Source: Cylicocyclus nassatus
Lineage: Eukaryota > Nematoda > Chromadorea > Rhabditida > Strongylidae
Direction of reading: 5' to 3'
Assembly: GCA_958299035.1 (NCBI GenBank)
Contig: CATQJL010000326.1
Location: 2,556,232-2,620,231, forward strand
Length of the DNA stretch: 64,000 bases
Part shown: in pieces, positions 42,839-57,500 of the stretch
How positions within the stretch are numbered: the first letter of the stretch is position 1
Layout: each line of letters opens with the position of its first letter
Translations under genes and position numbers: made by a program
Notes under the pieces: generated by a model
Told to the model about the DNA's origin: nothing
What the model saw: the letters and a program-made list of their open reading frames with translations, nothing else
Databases searched by the model: none

Positions 42839-45800
42839 AGCACTTTCGAATAGTATCTCACTTGCTTTATGACTTTTACGGTATAACCGCGCAAGATTAA
42901 AAAATGTACAAACCCTGTTCGAGTTCTTCATGGCGCCACGCGTAGGATTATAAAAGAGGAGCGTAAAAACGCCTTAACAGGATAATAGCCGAAGGTCGCT
43001 TATGTAAGCGATTTTTCAGGTTGCAACCTACTTGTTGTTGATCAAAATAAAAATAAAAACTCAAATGTAATAAAAACCAAGATGGTCCAAAAAATCCCAT
43101 TTTTCTGCTGTTCAGTCAAATATAATTTGTGATTTTGCGCACTAAAAATTGCATTGTTTGTTGTGTTTATCAACCATTATGGCGTATCTTTGAGCGTATC
43201 CAGATAAATAGATATAAATAAGCAAAGATGAATAAATGACCAGATGAAACAGCCCTACTTGATTTAAAGACGTAGTGTCTAGCAACTGCGTATGCTTTTT
43301 CAGACAAAGATTGGTCTCTTGTCACAAGGACGATCTAAACCGTGCGGGAGAAATTTCAGCTGATATCTGATGAACTTTAACCTTGCTCACAATTGAATAT
43401 GATATTCCAATCGAAATGATCATCTGCACTTTGGAATGATAGCGTCATTTTCGAAAGCAAAAAGCGCAAAGTGATGAATTGTGCAAAGATTTGAATTGAG
43501 GTATTTGCCATCTGCTGTCTTGATTTTGCAACGGATTACATGAGAGTTTCTAAGCAAGACTTGGAAGGGGTGCGAGGATATCAGATTGCTGGTTAGATAG
43601 TCCACACAGAAAATTTAAAAAAATTTGTACAAGAAATGTAGAGAAAGTGGCAACTGATGGTGAAGACGAGAAGAGTATATTGAGCTTAGAAAGCACAAAT
43701 TAAAAGAGTACCATAATATCAACGCCAAATCTCTCCTTAGTACCTGTACCTAATTACAACATCATGCTTATCTGGTTAGATGGTAAGAGCGAAAAGAAAC
43801 GCAATACGAATATGTTTTTTTTTTTCATTCTAAAATTCAAATGTCTTGCTTTAAAGCTCTCATCTGTTCTAGACATGATTAATGACTCATTAATTCATAT
43901 TATCTTAGAACAAAAATGCACAAAGAACAAGCTGAGAAAATGGTAGGAGAGTCAAGCGTCAAGTAAACGCTGATCGAAGAAACAGAGAATGAAATATTTT
44001 TGGGCTGGTGACTTACTCTTCTTCGAAAAAAGGTGTATTTTTGTAGGGATAATCACAAGCAGAACATGCGAAGTATAGATAAGCTACGGATATTTTGCTT
44101 ATGATAGTGATACGAGAGCTAGAGAGCGCCATAAATTGAAGGAGTTCTAAAGTCTCGGATACGCATTCACACAATTTCTTACCGAAAAAGTATTTAGAGG
44201 CTCAAAAGTAATTTGGATAAAATACACGGCCTTAATTCTGTGTGTACTAGAAGTCCAAAGCTGAAAAAATCAACTATTATATAATAGAGTTGTTGATTAC
44301 TGGTCGAACATTCTAGTAAAATGTGCAACACAAAAATTAATGACATTTTGGATTCCACTACCAGAGTTGTGGAAATTATGAGTGCGAAACAGGAGCAGAA
44401 AACAACTACAGCGTCGTTTGCCAGTGATTTCATTGAACAACCAGACAATGTGACAAACGGATTGACGAAGCTAGTGAACTCTGCAGAACCGTCGCATTTG
44501 CATTATGCAAATCGTATAATAAAGTCTTTACAAATTCGCCATAGCCTAGTTTTCTTCCAGGGGTGAGAAGTACAGCGTTTCGAATTCGATGTGCCTTACA
44601 CACAGTGGTACGTCAGGTTCTGGAGCTTGGAACTGCTAAGGCTTTTACGTTTTTACGAAAAATGACGTATAGTGAGAGCATTTGCGTTTTTCGAACGGGT
44701 AAGCGAGCTATGCTTGTATGAAACAGCGCTGACGAGAACTGAAAATGGGAGCGCGAGATGTGTAGATGTGCGTGGCTAGCGACATTTGTCTCGAACAAGG
44801 CATATAGATTGAAAATTAGCTTGGAAAACCTTTCTTGTAAGAAATTAGAAACATTCAAGGTATTTATGCCTGCATTTTCTTGATCGTCAATCTCGGAGCG
44901 AGTGATGACGTGATGTAACTGCGCCGGGCATAAGCACAGTCATTATCACTGCTTTATTCGTGAGCGTAGGTTGTGTGGCATAAAATTAGAAAGGATTGTC
45001 ACAAAGTAAACTGAAGCCTCTGATTTTGCTGGTGATGTGGAACATAGTCTCGGAACAGAAGATAAAATGATTCAGCGAGGAAAAGAATGCAGAAAACACA
45101 ATGTTCTACGAGCAGCCACGTCGCAGACATGAAGTCATCTTGACCTTCTACCGTTGTACTCGCAAAAAACAATGACAAAAGTCTGCGAAACATCATTTTG
45201 GATAGGATAACATATTAGAAAGATATATAGAAACAAGGATTAAAAAGACACAAAATCTTGGAACAACAATGAAGAATTTTCAAGAATTTCCAGATAACAC
45301 ATAATTATTGTAAAAGATCTAATGCAATAGTAGCACCAAGATGCTGCTATAACCACATTTGCAAACTGATTTGTATAGATTTTGAAAATTCAACTTGAAT
45401 GATGACGATATGGATATTATGAAAGGCTTTGAGAACAATGTATGGATCTCGCTTTCTTTTTCAATATCAGCCACTAAAAATGAGATATTCTCTCAGATTC
45501 ACAGGAGAAAGCGAGCAAACAGACCCGCCGAATCCTGGAATTTTCGACGATTCGGGTCTTGCAAAGGCTTAGGCCATTAGGTCAAACAATGAGCTAGTTC
45601 CACATCCAATATTTTGCACAGAAAATTGGTAATGTGTTTCGAAAATATCGTAAAAGTCCCTTGTTTTACAGATTATGGTATTTGTCAGGCCTTTCTTCGA
45701 CAGAAACCGAACTTTACTCTTTAACAAGGGGTTTCATTGAATACAGCGCGGTTGTTCAACAGGCGACCTTCGACGAAGGTGCAATGCCTATTGGCGTATT

Positions 45801-46559
45801 GATCTAACTTACTAAAGAAATCGATAATATAGAGACTAATGGATGTGCTGAACAGTAACAATTGTGTGATGCGATAATACAATATGGGGTACAATTAGCA
45901 GAGCTGCGAAAATCGATCGCAAAATGGAAGAGAAATGTATGGATCCGATAGTCTGAGCAAAATAACGACATTTTACAAGTAGCTTTGCATAAATGAGTGA
46001 GTGCTTAAATTGTGGCCAAAACATGAGAAGATGCTGGGGTATAGAGAGTAGAGTTGACCGTTGTCCGATATCCAAAACTGGTGGCAGATGTGTTGAAGAG
46101 AACAGCTAGAGCGATCAGCGCGCGATTTGCGAGCGGATGAGCGTGGGTCTACGGATTCGGATTCGGTTGTCTAGCTAGTGATTTTCAGAATGCGTGCTGT
46201 TCGAACGAGTTTTCATTGTAAAATTTTTTGCAAAAATGAAGGAGAATACTGTATGAGCTGGGACGTCATAATAAATATATGTTTATGCTGTAAAAGAAAG
46301 GAGTAAAGCGAGAAAAGAATATGAGATAGAATTTTGCTGATTGCACGCTCTGGTGGACGGCGATTGCGATGAGGAGCCTGACTGTTACATTCGCTAGACG
46401 CAAATGACAAATGCCAAATCCATCAGCTTTTACGAAATAATTTCGAAAATAAATGGACTGGAGCAGGTAACACTTGTAGGTTCAATGTATGAACATGGCT
46501 GTACAGTGTAATGCAAAACTCATGCACTCTCAGTGATTCTCAGAATGTTCAGCGTCGTC

Positions 46560-46960
46560 CAGAATCGCGTTCATCGGCAGCCCGTACACACACTAGGTGA
46601 GCCGCAATGTGAAGCGAAAGAGCTGGAAGGTTGCTGAAGCGGCGACCAGCGCGATCCGGCAGATAGTCAGCGTGCGGTGCGTACGCAGCGAATGTTCGCG
46701 ATCGATGTGAGAGAGGCCGTCGAGCGCGGAAACGCCGACGCGTCGCGCTCGATGGGAGGCGAGGAACGCGCGCGGTGCGGTCGTGGTGGCGGCGGTGCTG
46801 GGGATGGTGGGGAGACCGCTGGAAACAGCACGAGCCGCGGCGGCCGAGTGCCGCCCGATGTCAAACAAGACCGCTATGACGAGGCCAAGGAATTATGGCC
46901 GATTCTTTCGCGAAGACTAACCCCTGAACGACCGACACACGGGGTTGTCCGGGTTGGGGA
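46560..46960. promoter_or_regulatory. CpG-rich patch, possible distal promoter
   Basis: This is the most GC-rich patch of the intergenic region (GCGGCGGCCGAGTGCCGCCC). It supports overlapping frames of 146 aa on plus and 91 aa on minus, neither with a recognised domain. By analogy with the GC-rich patches upstream of the ETS gene and nfki-1, it may be a promoter or first exon, for example of a longer hpk-1 transcript on the minus strand. Composition is the only evidence. Confidence 0.25.
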
Positions 46961-48507
46961 CGTAACCAGGCACAGAGATACATCGCATGCATCACACCCA
47001 CAAGCTCACCTAAGCACTGCGGAAGTTCCGTCACAGTCTTGCATTTCTTACCACCTTCAACCATTCACCCAAACATTTACCCGTCGCACCATTTCGAACC
47101 TTATAACTCGTTTCTAACTTGCCAGTCTTGACGCTTGACGCACACTATGTTGACAACTACAGTAAGACCGAAGCAAATCGGCGCCGGCACGGTGCCCGTG
47201 GAAATAATACGTGCACAAACATGGTCCACGTTATAACGCGATAGATTCATAAGGAAACAGCGTGGTTTTCCCATTTCAATCACGTGTGAAGGGGAAAAAG
47301 GATAGAAAGCGAAAAGATTGTGTATGGAGGAGATTTGTAGTTTCTGCTAAAGAAAAGATTGACTTCTTCATGTTTGATAAGAAGTGCCCTTCCGTGAGAT
47401 CTATACCTTCAAAAAAAAAGTGAGAACAGATGGTAATTGACCGTGCAAAATTGAACTTTTTGTCATCATCTTACTCTATATAAGACTACCTCTTCCTGAC
47501 CAGAATTCCAGCGAGAGTATGGTGCATCTCATGATGGTTACGGTAAAGACTACTCCTAAAACCATATTTCAGCTATGGCCCCATAGTCAACGCCAGGCCA
47601 ACCCCATGTACTGCCTTCAAACGATAAGACATCCTTATCTTCCAACCTGGTAACAAATTTTACTTTCTGAAGTTTCTGAACTAGCGGTTTTGAGCCAAAG
47701 AAATCGTTTGGCAGCTTCTCGCGTTACTTTTGCCGGGAACTTTCGACCATAAGAGGAATATTTTTGATTGGCGTTTAACTTATGCCACACCCACATATTT
47801 TATCAACTTATCAAGGAGACTTATCTAAGAATTTTTTGAGAATTAGTAAATTTCCGCATCAATTTCTAAGCTATGCGTATAGAAAAAAGCGAAGTTTTTC
47901 AATTTTTTGGCTTTTTTCACCTCTCTTTTCAAAACTATGGACTCATCAGACGTCATAAAGAGACAATGCCAAAATACATCTGAAAAAAAAACTATGGAAG
48001 GTGAAAAGCCCTAAGAGCGGCAAAGGAACATTCCAAGATACTAGGAAACCTTGGTATGTGCCTTGTCATTGCCTAGGTACATTTGAAATCTTCATGTAAC
48101 CCTTGGAATTTTTTAAAAGTATAAAAAAGAAAAATTACTTAGAGAAGCAGACGCGAACTACGGTCAATTTTGATGTAAGTAATTCATATAGTGTCTTTCA
48201 AGGAGCTTAGAGGTCAAAAGTACTTATTTTTGTTGCTGAGTCTGGAACCGAAGTTGTGAATTGTGAATTCTTTGTTTTCTGTTTGACTTGCACGCAATTT
48301 TTTGGCATCTACACAAATAATTTGATTTCTATAATGTGATGCTCAAACTAGAGCTTTTATCATGGGAAATGCATTATGGAGATTGTAAACCTTTACCGTC
48401 TTACCCGCCATTTTTTGCCGGGTCTATCCTATGGGTAGCAGTTGTGCTCTCATTTGTGTACCTTTTACAGAAACATGAGAAATGTTTTATAATATTTATT
48501 TTACAAA

Positions 48508-48513
48508 TTTATT
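48508..48513 (-). terminator. AATAAA fused to the rab-37 stop codon
   Basis: The minus strand reads GCATACTGAATAAATTTG, so the last A of TGA starts a canonical poly(A) signal, and a second AATAAA follows 13 bases later (48495-48500). This predicts a very short 3' UTR. Confidence 0.5.
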
Positions 48514-51500
48514 CAGTATGCACCATAACAACAATGCCATCTGTTGTCTGTCGTTGCTAGATCCACCACTTCGTTGCATTTTTCTCCTGTTGAGCTCTCG
48601 ATGAGTCGTCTGTAATGAAAATATGATTTCAAAAACTTTTTCCATACATTTAGATGCTAGTTTTTATTACCATAACAGTTTATTAAATTGAAAATCTGTT
48701 GCTTAGCGACAATCCATAGGAGTGGGATAACAGGCTTAACCGATGTGTATATAGTAGAACCAAGACTTTAGTTTGGAAGATTGCCAAGCACACTTTGCAA
48801 GATCTGTTCCATACAACAGAATGTAAACGACATATATTAGGAAAACTATCTTCTAAATTCATGTTAAATTTTACTAACGCGTAGGCATATTATGCGTTAA
48901 GAGGAGAAGATCTCAAAATGTTGATTATGGGAATTTTGACCGCACGTTTCTGAATTTTAAATAAACACTTTCTATTGGCTGGAACAAGCTATGTACACCG
49001 AGCCATCAATGAATTTTTTGTTGTTATAAACTTTGAGTGGGAAAATTCCAAACCAAAAAGAAACATCTAGCTTCATTTGGCGTTCTAAGATTCTCGGATA
49101 ATGCTGGTTTGCAAAGTTCCAACTTATGGAAGATTACATATCTGTTTGGCATTCTGTGGAATAACCAATCAAAAACACCAGGCGACCTTATATGCGTTTA
49201 TTTTGATAGATGTCGGTGTTTAGAACTCCCAGTTAGTCATTCCAAGATGGCACTGGTTTTGAACGTTCCCTGTGTAATAATCTGCGTATTTGATATTCAG
49301 AGTATCACAAAAGAGTAAAAACAAATTGTGCCACCATGTAAATATTTAGAGCATGTGCCTTACTAGTGACTAGGGGGACAAGGTCAACGACAAAATAAAT
49401 AGCTCTCGATAGATTTTGCGGATACCCTTGCAAATACATAAAATATGTCGATTCTTGTTCTGTTTTATCACTAGCACTTGTTGCTCAGATTCGCTTGCGA
49501 TGGGAGGTTAGAGAGGAGGTACAGCAGCTATATCCTTTATGAGAAGGAAAAATGGTGTTCGTTGACTTCAGGGATTTTACGTAAGCATTATTAGACCGGA
49601 GTAATATTGAAAGAACATTTAGATATTGCATTAGTGCTTTTGATGATCTTGAATGTCAGCACCCCGCATAAATTTATACCAAGACTTTTAGCGAGATATC
49701 CAACATGCTCACTGCCCATTACGGTTGTTCCTTATTGGAGCCTGTAGGGTAAGGTTGTACGGTGTGTGGTCGCACAAACATTATCACTTAATTTCCTGCG
49801 AAGAAAACTTATTTTTGATAGCTTGGGAGGAAATGTACACCAAAATTTTATGAAATAGTCTAATCGTGTTAGGCATGCTATCAGTTTTCAAAAATTTGGA
49901 GAAAAGGTTCTGATATTGTATCGTGCATCTACCGTAGCCCTCAAGTTAATGCTATAGGGCATGCAATAAATCGTGACGACGGCGGGCGCGACCGCGCGCG
50001 ACACGCACGCACTTCCGGCAACCGCATTTGCTTAGTTTTCATCTCTACTCGGATGGTTTTTCTGCTTACATATGATAGTATATACGCTGGAAGTGGCTGA
50101 GCTAACGGTGAGGTAATGCCTTTTCGGGTGTTTTATGTTCCTGTGGGCACAAACACCGCAGTCCGTCATCGTCACTATTTTATAAATGACCTATACTTTG
50201 CAGAAACACTAGTTTACAATTTTGGAACAAAATGGCAATAGTAGTTGGAAAAGCGCTACTACACGAAAATTTTTAGCATAATAACATACTTTGGGCAACT
50301 TCTGATTTTTCTAGTATCAGAGAATTTTTATCTCTTTGTTTTCACCATGTTCAATCAAGATGTAAAACTCGCTTACCGTGAGATGTCTGTGAAGGCTTGA
50401 CTAACATTATGACCAGTTTTTGCGCTTGTTTCGATGTAAGGGATGTTGTAGGACTGAAATTAGTTGTTACGGAGTCTTAGTCTTCTCGGCGACGGCAATT
50501 ATCTGCAAACACACTCACAGCAGCAAGATGCCGTGCCTCGTCGGACCGGACTGTCCGCGCTGATCCGAGATCGCATTTGTTTCCAACCAATGTGATTTGT
50601 ACACTTTCTTTGCCGTATTCCCGAATCTGGGCCAGCCAACTCTGAAAATTGAAGAATATAAACTATTTTATGAAATTCAAAAAAATTAAAGAAGCTTCAT
50701 ATATTTTTCTATGTGGGATATTATCTCATGAACAAATTTCGGGAGGTTATTTATACAAACATTCGTTTACATGGTAGAACTAATCTGGTTGAGCAGACTT
50801 TGTACTTATTGTTAGCTGTGATTGCAAGTGGAGAGTACAAGAACATCGCCTCAGGTAAGGAAAGATAGACTGAATAAAATGTGAATCAAAGTACTTTCAA
50901 TAAAATAAGCGTTGACCAGTTTGGTACAATGTGCGCATCTCACTGCGAAGTCCCGATTCTTTACAGTTTTGGTACAGATGTCTCCAAGTTATGTTTCAGT
51001 TAATTTTGCAGCTAAGCATAGAACTTTGCGACGACAAAAGCAAATGTTCGTTTCTCTTTAGTTTCGTTTTGCCGAGCCGAAGTTCAGCAAAAATAGTGTA
51101 TTAAAATCATTTTCGGCATTACGACGCTCATACAATCTTATGAGCACTGATAAGCAAAGACAACTAAACAAATCAACCTAGCAAGCGAGATTTGAAAATT
51201 CGATATCTATTTTTTGTTGATGTCTCTCATGCGACCTTAGTGATCATGAACATAGCTTTCACAAAAAGTTTGAAAAAATGTGAACCTTTAGTGTGTGAAA
51301 ATACTCTTCTACACTATCTCTTCTTATCTATTCTAAAGCGATCTCGTTGAGATAATTTGCATCATTATTGGGATATAAGTATCTGACAAAAACATGCTTG
51401 CTTATCACGGATCATTCAGAGAATATATATGTTCTTTGGAAGAATGTCTACAAAGTTGAGAAAAAGTTTTTACAAAATAGTAGAAGAAAAACAAACACTT

Positions 51501-54500
51501 CCGTGCACCGCTGGTAATACGGTTTTCAAAGTAGTTTCCTAAGTTTTGCCCGAAGTCTCAGAGCCCCTACTGACATGATATATGTTGCTCGAAGTTCTAA
51601 TACTCATTTGATGAGATGAGTTATAGTTTTCAAATGTTTTGTACTCGCGTCTCTTCGTGAAGTACTCAATCGACATAAATTTATGTACTGCAAAACTGTA
51701 ATTTCATTCTGGGAGTCAATGTTTTTAATTTCCTAACATATTATAATCTAGAACTCTAAACGTTTGCTCTGAGTTTGCTTATTACACCAAACAAACTGAA
51801 AACTAAGAAATAAGCAGCCGCTGCTCACTTTTAAAAGCTGGTTTCTCATATTATATATACACTTCCAACACTGACTATATGTGGGAATTCATTTCTCTGC
51901 TATTTGAGTTACTGATGTAATGAACGCGAGGAGCTTTCTATTTGTATGAAGGTCTAAATTTTTGGAACAGCTGCGAGGCAGGGCTTTAATTGCCCACGTC
52001 TATGATGGGCAAGAAAACTGTTTTCAGATACTATCTTGAATTTGCGTCAAAACTTTCAAATTGTTTTGCAAAGATTAGACATACCAATCTTATATCAGTT
52101 TAATATCTTCTGTAAAGTCTTTACTGACCGAAGCAATAGGTTCACCTTATGGCAGTTGATGTTTTGCTCTTAAAAGAAGCGTTAGGAAAGTAGCTTCAAA
52201 AAAAAATTAATTGTCCCACATAATGATTTATGCTTGAGGAACCAATAGCGATACTAAAAAGCAGCAAAAAATACTTTGAAAAATTGTTTCCGTCATATTT
52301 CTCTACTATTTGCAAAGAAGAAACTAGTAAGAAATTTCTTGGAATAAAATACAAAAGTGAAAACTGTGTAATGACCACTTTCAGAAACCTTGCAAACAAG
52401 CTGAAGAAATGAATAATTTTATTTTGCCCCAGGATAATTTAGGATGGTAGTAGTTGTTCTTTAATCTGCTTTACTTTATTGCACTATGTCTACGGTCTTG
52501 AGCACAATGTTCTCGACAAGGGAAAAAAAGCCCACAACGTATACGACTCAAAAGCTGCTACATTGTGTATTATCTCGTGCGCAGATATGAGAAGTGTGAT
52601 TCATAAGTTAAGAAAAACGGAGCAATTAAGCACTTCATTTCTCGCAACTGTGTTCGGAAACATCACAAGGCAATCATCTCAGTGTTCGTTTACTTAGAAA
52701 CATGAAAGTATGCATTCAGCAGAAATGTCAAAAGCAATCGAACAGGGCGTAGAATTTTATTTTGCCTCTTGCAAGTTATTGAGAGATGACTTTGGAGTCA
52801 AGTAATTTTGTGCAAAAACGAAGATTTTAGAATTTTCCGAGGCTTCCTTGGACGACAAATTGTGGATCCAGTAAGCGAGTTTATCTACTAAGTTCCTGTC
52901 ATGAGGACGAGAAAGAAGTGTTTTAGCGTGACACGATAATGACGACAGCGCCATTTTGCTTGATTTGTTGAGCTCAGATGCCCTCAGATGCTAACCACTA
53001 GGAAATGTGAAAATATTTGGAGCTTAAAAAGCTTCTACTGTCCTACAAGCTCAAATAAGATTCTTCCTGCCGATTACACATTTTGTCCGAAAAATTTCAC
53101 AGCATGCAGTGAGACACGTTCTAAAATATTCCATTCCTCAGCCTCACATGAGCGAAACCCTATGCTGAACAACAAGCACATTTCTGTTGAGTTGAAGCTT
53201 TGCCTTGTTTGTTTACTACGCTTTCGCAATTCACTGAATAAATCAGAGCGTGAATAGGCTGTGTTAGCATGACAATTTTGCATGCAAATTCTGATGTGTT
53301 TTGAAATTTTACTTAAAATTTGCATTCCGGAAACATGAGTACATGCCCTTTGCCAAAGACTAGGAAAAGCTTGAATAAGATGAGAAATTTGGGCAGAAAT
53401 TTACCCGAACATTTTCGAAGCTTGTTCGATTTGACACGTCGAACACTAATAACAAGGCATCTGCGTCTCTGTAGTATGCGGATGTGACAGATCGAAATCG
53501 TTCTTGGCCAGCTGTGTCCCAAATCTGAATGAAAGGTCAAATAAAATATTTTCTTCCTTATACTTTATATAATACAATGAAATTATATTGAAGTTTATGA
53601 ACATTTAAAACTGCTCTTCTGCTTGTCGCACCGGGGTAATAAGATCAAAATGGCAATAAGCTTCACTCATAAATAGCCAACGTTAAGACATTCTGCAGAT
53701 ATGTGTGCAATTGCACAACAATACATAATTTTGCAATTCTCTACGCCACTATGGGACAAAATGTCATCGTTTTGTAAGACGTTGAAAACAAAAAATAAAA
53801 ACATTTGCATAGGCGAAATCATAGATACTTCAAGCAATTGTCAGTTGTTGTGCAACGACAGCTACTTGGAAGTTATGGTTAGGTTACTAGATCATACTAT
53901 CTACTTGCTTCTTTTTTTAATGATCTATAATTTCTATGATTTATAATCTATGATTTCGCCTATGCAAATGTTTTTATTCTTTGTTTTTATGGTTAGGTTA
54001 CTAGATCATACTATCTACTTGCTTCTTTTTTTTTCATCAAACACATAAAGATACCGCATTTCGGCTCTCTGCTCTAGTGCGGAAGAGAACAGATAGAGAA
54101 AAGAAAACTATTTCTTTTTTAAAAAAAAAGGCCACATAGAGTTTTCAGAAAGACGTCCAAGTAAACGTCCTCAAACGTACTGCGGGTACACGCGTGTTAA
54201 GAAAAAGATTTTTGTTCGTTTGTCAGCTTTGCTTTCAGAGCTTTTACCTTCAATACAAAAATTCCAATTGACCCACCTGTAGTTTTACCTTCTTGTTGTC
54301 TAGATCAATGACTTTATTCTGAAAAAAAATTTTTACTAGGGAGATTTGGTGAATCCTACAAGAATTATGAATAACCATAATTTACAAAAGTTTGTAGAGT
54401 ACAGCGATAAATTTCGATTCATATTATGTGGTACAGATTCTCAGTTGTAATTCTAACTTTCTATGAAAGCAATGCACAATGCACAATTAATTCTTCTGCT

Positions 54501-57500
54501 AAATTTCTATTTGAAAATCTTAGTCCCAGCTTTATGTTTATAATAGCTTCACTAAACCAGAACGTACCCTGTAATCAATGCCGACCGTAGAAATGAAATT
54601 GTTATTGAGAAATGCACCATCTTTATATCGAACCAACAAACAAGTTTTTCCAGTACAGCTATCTCCAAGCAGCATAACCTGAAGAGTATTAGCTTTTATA
54701 GCCTTCACATTTATTATTCCTATGAGATTTGATTTGTGTCACAAACAAAGATGCAGTCAAACAAATGAAAGATAAAGAAAATAAAAATATGCATTTTCAA
54801 CGGCTTAAATGATGTTTGCTCATTACTCTTTATAAAGTCGCCTCAAGCATAAACATTGAGGTGGATCAATCTCCAAATAATCCCATTTTTCTAGTTTGAT
54901 GAAAATATGTTGAAGCTATGCCTACGAATGAACAACCGTGTAAAGCACCCACTTTTACCGTTCACATAAGAGTATGGGCTGTTTTAAATGCTTTAGGTTT
55001 AAGAAAAACAAGTTAATCACCTCCAAACCACTAAGCAATATGATCCTCTGTTAGCTTCAGCTTCAGTATTCGTCTTGTTATTCTCCTCCCCTAGTAGAAA
55101 AACATACGAACAAAGCCTAAAGGAGAGGCCATCCATCCTGCCTCAATAAAGAAAGTGCTTTTTGGTGCATCAAGGGCATATCCACAACTTAACGTAATAC
55201 GCAAAAAGCTCAATCTCCTGATTTGCACTTTGCATAATTGTTTTGAGCAGACTATCGAGCCTCTACGCTCTTTTTATTCGCATTTGACAGAGAGCTACTT
55301 TGTGACAGATGTTAGTCTTACAGAAAAACTCTGAGAGAAAGGTCTGTGTAAACTATGAATCGTTAATTCCTATGACAGCTGTACTTTTCTGTTTATACAT
55401 TTTTGAAAAACTCGGTAGTGGGAGATGTTTGGGAGGCACTTCATTAGAAACTAGAATAATTTTGTTAATCCGCCTGTGCTCGAATACTAAGAGGCTTTTG
55501 GAAAAAAATTTCTGCTTACAAAGAAGCATTCCACATTCCACACTTTTTTTAGAGAAAAGATATGTGGACAAAACTATGAAATGGTGATATTTCAAACAGA
55601 ACGAACTGTGGACAGAAGAAGATTCATTTTTAGGGCCTAAGAGATTTTGAAAAATTTTGCAGACTAACTTGCTTAGTGGAATAGTGATGAGCAAATTTCA
55701 AATTTTATACTGGATTGCTCACTCAGATCGATGCGTTTTTAGATTACCAAGCTTCACCTTTTCCATATACTATTTGTCCTATTTGAAACACAGCATTTTC
55801 CAGAAAACTTTCTGAACTTCTTTTGAAATCTGCAAGATTCTCTCATGATGTTATCCACTTCTCAGTAGCTAGGCTTTCCTTCGAAAAGCAGATGAGATTT
55901 CCTCAATCGCAATCACGGCGCGAACGCCTTGATTTGAAAGTAGCAAGTGTAGAAAAGTAGATGCTACGAAGGAAATTGCTTTCATTTCAAGTGTGCTTTT
56001 TGGGATGAGGAGTCAGGAAAAGAATTCCCGCTTGTCTTGCACTTATGTAGTGATACGCTTTTAAACTGAAAACCCAAATGTCCGAGAAATTGAGTTAATT
56101 TCAATGCTTTACTCCAAGATATCATGGGTGTAGAAATTCCAAAAAGTTTACTTTTGTAGCACCACACAATTTTTGAGGTCGGTGAAAGTGATAACACTAC
56201 AAATAATAGGAATAGAATGTTCGTTTCATTGCTTCGTATTTCAAAAAATGCACATCTGAGTGAGTACGAGAAGTGTTAGGAAGTTGTTAAGTAAAGCTTG
56301 GGATCCAGATCTTGCTCAACCGTTTTGCATGCGCTATTTTGAATGCAACATAAGTTAATACAAGGATTTTGGCTGAAAAAGGCAGAATAATTTCAAAATT
56401 CAATTTTCCATTAAGGTAATCAAGTAGATACACAAGCTTAATCTCAATGATAGGATTTTACCTTTATTTTGTGATAAATTTTTGTTAAAACTTAAACTCA
56501 ATCATAGTGTTTTACCTATTGGGACCAATTTTTTTTGAAAGTATTTTTGATGAATCTAGGCTTGACCATGAAAATTTTTTGATTCTATACGAACTGCATA
56601 GAATTAAGCAAATTCTTTTGCCTTACCAAAAACTGAGTTATAGGTACATAGTACAGCATTGATATTTGCATCTGTAGTTGGCCTAACTAACGATAAGTAA
56701 AGATCTTTGTTCTCTTCTTGGTAACAATTGTTGAAAGGAGACCATTTCCCAAACATTTCAGTCGCACTACTCACAATCATGGAATTGTACTCCTACGTAG
56801 AAATTACTTAATTTGGCTGTGAGTAACAAAGAAATTACGGCATTACCCATTCAGTATATTGAGAAGTTAATGTGACTGGTTTTCTATGTATAATGCTACT
56901 GATCTGCTTAGAATAATTGCTTGGCGTAAAAAGGAGATTTTTTGAATATTTGTTCCATAGTCATCTGTTATACTCAGTCAAATTTACTGTGTTAACCAGG
57001 CCTGATTACTTCTCAAAATGCTCGATTATGTAAACAAATTTACGATTGCCCGAGTCGCTAATAAGTGATCTGTGGAGGTTGAGTTGCCTGGTTACTAACA
57101 AGGAAAGAATGAGCCTCTATACGAGGTTGTGAAGTATTTTGAACATAAAAAGTACAAATGTAGTTCCATTCAGAAATTACGGTTTTCGTTATAGTCAATT
57201 TCAAAATGCTTTTGAACTTAAGCGAAATCTATTGAAGTGCCACAAATTTTTAGTAACGACACCCTGGGCAATTCTGTTTGCACTAAAAGTGTTCAGTCTG
57301 ACTAATCTTCTCTTAGCTTAGTTGCATTTTAGCTATGTCATAAAAGTGAAAGATAAATGTTTGTGCATATAATCCATGAGAACAGCTGCATTGTTACAAG
57401 AAAAAGCGTTCTCTGAATGGAAAAGTTTGCTATAAGTTTCAATGACGTTATTTTGTAGTCGTAGCCAGAGCTTTTGAAACTATCGATACTTAGCTAGAGT

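Larger units (their letters stand above)
40528..48512. other. Intergenic, hpk-1 start to rab-37 end
   Basis: These 8 kb hold no supportable protein gene. The left edge should contain the hpk-1 promoter and shows repeated ACGTCTG and a duplicated 21-bp motif (40687-40889). Further features are an unusually GC-rich, structured-looking stretch at 41342-41530, a non-LTR-like tail at 42780-42838 and a CpG-rich patch at 46560-46960. Minus-strand open frames around 40884-41165 and 44999-45196 start with hydrophobic segments but lack splice or family support. Confidence 0.5.

Noticed and set aside
46677..47117. 146-aa plus-strand open frame in a GC-rich patch
   Set aside because: It is Gly/Arg low complexity with a competing minus-strand frame and no recognised domain. 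More likely a promoter-type CpG patch.
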